Positions 25,457 to 30,194 of a stretch of DNA of 30,194 nt are shown one piece after another. The DNA is taken from NCBI GenBank assembly GCA_030267965.1, contig BRYA01000137.1, positions 13,048-43,241 on the forward strand, in the 5' to 3' direction. Source of the DNA: Triparma columacea. Taxonomy: Eukaryota > Sar > Bolidophyceae > Parmales > Triparmaceae. Within the stretch, counting starts at the first letter, position 1; each line of letters begins with the position of its first letter. Under the pieces are notes generated by a model, which was given only the letters and a program-made list of their open reading frames with translations, ran no database searches and was not told the DNA's origin. The translations under genes and the position numbers were made by a program.

Positions 25457-27989
25457 ATGTCTGATATTGCGGTGAAGACGCTCGTCAAGGTTCGAGAGCA
25501 TGCTGAAGCTGAGGGTGGTTTCAATTTGAAGGCTGCGTTCGCGAAGTTCGACGTGGATGGGGATGGTACAATCTCCCACGAGGAGCTTACAACTGTGCTT
25601 CTGTCGATCATCCCTGACCTAGCGTACGATCAGATTCTGGCTGTCATTCATATGTTTGACCCGAACAATGACGGGGATGTCGCGTATGTCGAGTTCGCTC
25701 ACACCTTCTACAACGCAGAGGTGAATGACAATTCCCTCAAGGCCAGGAAGGCCATGGTGCGCATTAGGCGCATGGCCAGTTCGAAGCGTGGCTTCCACCT
25801 TAGGGAGGCGTTTCAGCGCTTCGATAAGGACGGCGATGGTTCTGTTTCTCATGATGAGCTCAAGGTTGTAATCAATGATATCCTTCAGGGGGACATTACC
25901 GAGGAGGAAATGATTGCCGTGATCGAATTGTTTGACCCCGATGGCGACGGCGACATAAGGTATGCTGAGTTTAGGGACCTGTTCTATTCCATTTCTGTAG
26001 ACCAGGAGAAGGAGAGAGACGTGTGCGACCACCGTGGGAAGGATATTGGTGATGACTTTGTTGAGTCGTCCCTGATTCCGCATCTCATGAGGGATGAGTA
26101 TTCCAAGCTTCTCCTCTCCAATAACGAAATAGGGGACAGCGGGGCTGAGGAGATCGCCATGGCTCTTGCAGGGGACAAGGCCCACGTAACAGTGCTTGAC
26201 TTTAGGCACAACAAGATTGGGGTGGCGGGAGCTAAGGTGAGGATGGACGTGAAACCAATTCGCTCGCTCCTCTCCGTTTACACACTCCCAATCCCACCCC
26301 TCACCCCTCGCAGCACCTCGGCGAGGCCTTAGGAAGTAATGTTTACGTAACGGACCTCTACCTCTCTCACAATCCGATCTTGGGTACTGGTGCTTCCAGC
26401 CTGTGCAGCTCCCTCGAGCCGACAAACGCTGGATTTTCAGCCATCTCCCTTCTTGACTTGCGGCATTGTGGCATTGACGATAACGGAGGGGAGGGCGTCG
26501 GGCTGAGTTTCCGCGGCAACACCGCCCTCCGAAATATCAGCCTTTGCGGAAATTACTTGGGAGACAAGAGTGCCACTGCTATAGCGCAGGCGCTTCAAAA
26601 TGAAAGGTGCATGATCCAATCACTTAATTTGAGTAATAATAAGATCGGGGGGCAGGGCGGTAAAATGATTGGGTATGCGATTGGCTCAAATGCTGAATTA
26701 AAGGAACTGATCCTGTCGGGTAACCCCCTTGGGGACCTCGGTGTTTCGTCTTTCGCCGAGTCCATGGAAGGAGTTGAGGAGCCAGAGGGGGGCGATGAGA
26801 AGAAAGACGCGTATGAGGACACGGGCAGGTCCAAGAAGGAGCGGAAAGAGCATGCGAACGAAAGCAAGAGCAAACAGATCGAGAAGCAGGGCGCGTACTG
26901 TGGTTTAAGAATATTAGGAATGAGCGGGTGTAACATAACAGACAACGGGCTGGCTGACTTAGGAGGGGCTCTAAGAACTAATGGGGTCCTTCGGACTGTC
27001 GACATTCGGTGCAATATGCTCACAGATGTTGGAATTACTTCCTTTGCGAGGAGCTTAGAGGAGGTGAGTAGCGGGTGGATAAGCATTTGAATCGTCTTCT
27101 ATCTCACTTCCCGTGCGCTCGTCGTAGAATACGTGCCTACGTGAACTATACTGCGGAAATAATGACTTCGGGACGCCGGCAGCGACGGCCCTTGGTTCCG
27201 CCCTGCACAAGAACTGCTCCCTCCTCGTGCTGGACGTCTCAGGGTGCCAGCTGGGGAAAGGTGATGCCGCTAAAATGCTTGCTGAGGGGCTCCTTAAGAA
27301 CGAGTGCTTACACGAGCTTAGCATATCGAGGACCCACCTGACTGATGAAGGCGTTGCAGCTTTCATTGCGGCAATTGAACAAAACCAGTGCCTTGAGAAA
27401 ATCATTTTTCACAACAACCCCATCTCTAAGAGCAGCATCGCGGCTCTCGAGTTTGCCATGTCAAGGGAGAGGAAACCAGCGGCGACACTTTTGGACAACA
27501 TGGAGGCCATGAGATTAGAGCACAAGAAGGAGATCAAAGAGAGGGAACTCCAGCGCAAAATTAAGGCTGCAGCCGAGGCGGGGCAAGCTGGGGATGATGC
27601 CCTCAAAAGCCTCAAAAGAAAAACGCAGGAAGTCCTGGAGCCTGGGACGAAGATCTGGATCCCTGTCTCTTTCGGGAGGAGGAATAACATCCTCGGGAAA
27701 ATAGAGGTCGAATCGCACACATCTCTCGCGGATGCAAGGGAGAAAATAGATAGGTGAGGTGGACATATTTTCAGTCGATGCGCCGCCCCTTCGTCGTCCC
27801 TGACTCTAAGCCATCATCGCGACTCGCTCCACTCATCGCAGGTTCGGAGACCTCGGCGACGAGTACATTTTCATAAGCATCAATGATGGAAAGCCGATCG
27901 ACAAGCAAGAGGAGGCCAAGCGACAGGTAACTTGGGATTGCGGTAGGCACGTCCTCCTGCGGCCTGTAAATTGGATCGAGCTAGACTAA
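25457..27989 (+). CDS. Four-EF-hand protein with ribonuclease-inhibitor-type LRRs and a beta-grasp-like C-terminus
   Basis: Four exons: 25457-26236, 26314-27063, 27128-27753 and 27842-27989 (phases 0, 0, 2; all donors GTGAG). The total is 2304 nt, 767 residues. Residues 1-180 contain four canonical EF loops: DVDGDGTISHEE (32-43), DPNNDGDVAYVE (68-79), DKDGDGSVSHDE (123-134) and DPDGDGDIRYAE (160-171). From about 215 to 640 there are LRRs of the ribonuclease-inhibitor type (SNNEIGDSGAEEIAMAL, SNNKIGGQGGKMIGYAI, CNITDNGLADLG and others), interrupted by a charged Lys/Glu insert. A Lys/Glu helix and a compact C-terminal domain (about 683-767, KIWIPVSFGRRN to PVNWIELD) follow. It should bind Ca2+ and protein partners, and this architecture suits a Ca2+ sensor of the cytoskeleton or flagellum; that role is inference. 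Confidence 0.9.
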
Positions 27990-28068
27990 AAGCGATATTT
28001 TTGTTTTCCAATTCGTTTTTTGTAGCGTTGTTTTGTTAATTTACAAGGCTTAGCGTAGCTGTAGTTCT

Positions 28069-30111
28069 TTAATTCTTCCCTTGCCTGACTTGCTCAAGGA
28101 GGTACTCCCCAAGCTGCTTAGCAGTCATTTGGCTCAACGTCCTCTTTACGATTTCGCCGCTTTTGCCGTCCGTGACTTTGCCTGACCCTCTGGTGATGCC
28201 CATGTTGGCAAGCTTAGCCTTGAACATGGCCTTGGCCGGCGTTGCCTTTAGTGACCCCTTAGACAGGGACTTGAGAAGCAGCGTTATGGCGGCTCCCTCT
28301 TTTTTTGCCCTCTGAGTTTTGTACTTGAAGGTGTCTACCTCAACTGGTTCAGCCTCCACCTCCAATGATGAAGTGGGGACGGGTTCCACAGGTTCCTCTC
28401 TACCCTCGACCTCTTGCACAACCTCTTGGTGGACGTTGTTCTGAACTACTTCTTTCGGCCTGCGTTCTTCTACATTTTTTCTCTTGGGTTGCGGCCATCT
28501 TTCGATCCAACCAGCCCCAACCTGTGTCGCCATCCCTGGGTAGAAGGCCCCAGATTCTGTTTTCACCGTCTTGTTCCTCTCTCTCAGCTCCGACAAGAAC
28601 CTGCTTGGTTGCATGGCAACGACCTTGCCCCCGCTTTCGATCGTCCTCCTTCTCCCTGCGTACGTCACCATGACCCTCTGCCTTGACCTCGTCAGGGCAA
28701 CGTACGCCAACCTTCTCTCCTCCGCCACGCTCTTTCCGCTCGCGGGAAAGACCCCCTCCTCCCACCCGCTCAGGTAGACGTCGTCGAACTCGTTCCCCTT
28801 GGCCCTGTGCATGGTTAGCAACCGCACGGGGAACATGGAGGGTACCGAGGAAGCGGGCTTGGAGGGAACAACGGGGGGAACGTCGTCCTCAGAGAGAGAT
28901 AAGTCGTCGAGCGCCTCCTGGAGGAGAAAGCGGCCAATTCTCTCCTTCTGCGAGATGAGGTCGCAGAGATCTTGAAGGGTCTACAATGAGCGAAGCGATG
29001 AGCGAAGCGATGAGCGAAGCGATGAGCGAAGCGATGAGCGAAGCGTTGAGCGAAGCGATGTGAGAAAGGGATAAAGAGATAAGAACCCATTCGGTGCATG
29101 CAGTGTTGCTAAATTCGCTCCACCACTTTGCTCCCTCGTCTGATTCTCACCTTGGCGCTCCTACTATTCCCCTTGTCTCTCATGGACGGAGTAGAATCAA
29201 GACAGTCTAGTAGAATTTCTTTACGCTTGACGGGGGAAGATTTGGCGAAGGAGGGGGAGGAGAATATCGTGAAGTAGCGCTGGATGAAAGCGACGGCTTG
29301 GTGGGCGGGATCTGATGGGTTCGTTGGGCTCTGTAGTGTAGTTTCAAAGAGCGAGAGCTTCGAGTTCGCTGCCGGTCGCTTCAAGTCGTTCTGGTAGCCT
29401 CCGAATTGCTCGACGATCTTAACGAAGTCAGCGTCCTCGATGAACTCCCCGTCGCTGCACCCTCCGAGTATCGACAGTGCGACCTTTGCGGTTGCACTGT
29501 TAACGACGTCTCCCGGGGACGCCCTCTTCTGCGGTACGACGACGCCAGCCGCGGCGGCCGAGGATGCTGAGTTCGTGTTGTATCCCTCCGTCGTGAACGG
29601 TATCCTAACGTCCTGCAGCGCGTCCGCGAGCACGGACATTTGCTCCGCGGATCGCACCATTACGGCGACCTCTGAGGTGTCAAAGTAGTTCTTCTCACCG
29701 CTCCAGAGGAGCTTCTTCCTCTCGGTGAAGCGCTTCTTTATCATTGTGGCTATGCTCTTGGCCTCCTGCTTCGAGTCCCAGAAGCCCCTCACGACGATTC
29801 TGTCGTTACTGCTACTATCAGATCCTAGGAGGTGGTTCTGGTCTATTACGGTATTCGGGTTGGGGAGGAGGCGCCGGACGGAGGCTATGGAGGCGGGAGA
29901 TATGTCGAACGATTTAGGGGTCGGGGTTGCGATCTGGAAAGCCGGGTCGGACGAGGGGGCGTCGGAATTCTCGTTTTCCTTCTCCTCAAGGAGGACGTTG
30001 GCCGCGTCGAGTATGTCACGGGGCATCCTGTAGTTAGTATTGCAAGGGATGACAACCCCCTGGGGGAAGTCGTTGAGGAAGCTGCCGATGTTTTGGGAGG
30101 GCGTTGAGCCC
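28069..30111 (-). CDS. UvrD/PcrA-type SF1 DNA helicase, C-terminal half (partial)
   Basis: Two exons on the minus strand are inside the window: 30111-29151 and 28980-28069 (phase 0 junction, intron 28981-29150). The 5' exons with Walker A and DExx lie beyond the right end. The first visible exon starts RGSTPSQNIGSFLNDFP, just after the expected GDDDQSIY of UvrD, then IPCNTNYRMPRDILDAAN (motif IV region), EAKSIATMIKKR and EVAVMVRSAEQM. The second has motif V LLTMHRAKGNEFDDVYLSG and motif VI EERRLAYVALTRSRQRV. A long charged linker and a Lys-rich C-terminal extension (to LGEYLLEQVRQGKN) go beyond bacterial UvrD. It would unwind DNA 3' to 5' in repair or recombination, in nucleus or organelle. 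Confidence 0.92.
28986..29057. repeat. Six tandem 12-bp repeats within the helicase intron
   Basis: Five copies of ATGAGCGAAGCG and a sixth starting TTGAG lie head to tail just inside the 3' end of the intron, five bases from the acceptor. In the transcript they read CGCTTCGCTCAT. The unit matches elements in other introns of this window. Confidence 0.95.
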
Positions 30112-30194
30112 CTGTGGTGAGCGAAGCGATAGGCACAGCAAAGCAATGGACGAAATTGAGTCAGGGGGGGAGGGGGGGGGAGGGGGGGGGGGGG
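30112..30194 (-). other. 3' part of a helicase intron, ending in poly-C (minus strand)
   Basis: The acceptor TCGCTTCGCTCACCACAG ends at 30112. Behind it the minus strand holds C-runs of 8 to 13 bases (G-runs on plus, 30167-30194) up to the window end. The intron again carries the CGCTTCGC element (30120-30130). The homopolymers probably stopped sequence assembly. Confidence 0.7.

Noticed and set aside
28986..29057. Tandem 12-bp repeats as a CRISPR array
   Set aside because: The units are contiguous with no spacers, lie within a spliceosomal intron of a eukaryotic gene, and are too short.

Overview
The window is nuclear DNA of a unicellular eukaryote. It has spliceosomal introns of 64-170 nt (one candidate of 371 nt), mostly with GTGAG donors. 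The proteins are typically eukaryotic: tandem C2H2 fingers, a TBC Rab-GAP, a p25-alpha/WW/IQ scaffold and an EF-hand plus ribonuclease-inhibitor-type LRR protein. One preprotein has an N-terminus resembling the bipartite plastid leader of algae with secondary red plastids. My best guess is a photosynthetic stramenopile, possibly a bolidophyte/Parmales relative; this is inference. Both window ends are G-rich homopolymer tracts, as expected where an assembly contig breaks.

Layout. 1-385: 3' end of a Gly-rich reading frame (+). 662-2473: 12-finger C2H2 protein (+). 2549-3472: highly charged coiled-coil protein (-). 3992-6199: BspA-type LRR protein with 27 tandem 23-residue units (+). 6455-9294: fusion of a SET domain with a catechol O-methyltransferase-like domain (+). 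9334-9996 and 10212-10646: two small multi-pass membrane proteins, divergently oriented. 10701-11798: dual-specificity phosphatase (-). 11959-12738: YigZ/IMPACT (UPF0029) protein with one intron (+). 12901-14702: TBC Rab-GAP with two introns (-). 15326-23371: a five-exon gene for a 2536-residue p25-alpha/IQ/WW/TPR-like protein (+). 23454-24233: preprotein weakly resembling a methyltransferase (+). 24321-25196: class I methyltransferase (-). 25457-27989: four-exon EF-hand + LRR protein (+). 28069-30111: C-terminal half of a UvrD-type SF1 helicase (-), running off the right end.

The gene models were joined by hand from splice signals and phase. The joins keep the frame and restore known motifs: AYS-LYDEEVGYCQG in TBC, the p25-alpha core across the last intron of the giant gene, and TIE-VHGPF in the COMT domain. 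Spacing is very tight, with convergent genes 39-162 bp apart. Function links are weak, as expected for a eukaryote. The giant p25-alpha/IQ protein and the EF-hand/LRR protein may both belong to a Ca2+-responsive cytoskeletal or flagellar apparatus and seem to share a small beta-grasp-like domain.

The items most worth following up are the SET-COMT fusion, a GCGAAGCG-type element confined to introns, zinc fingers that vary almost only at DNA-contact positions, and the giant p25-alpha scaffold. No tRNA, rRNA, CRISPR array or transposase gene was seen.
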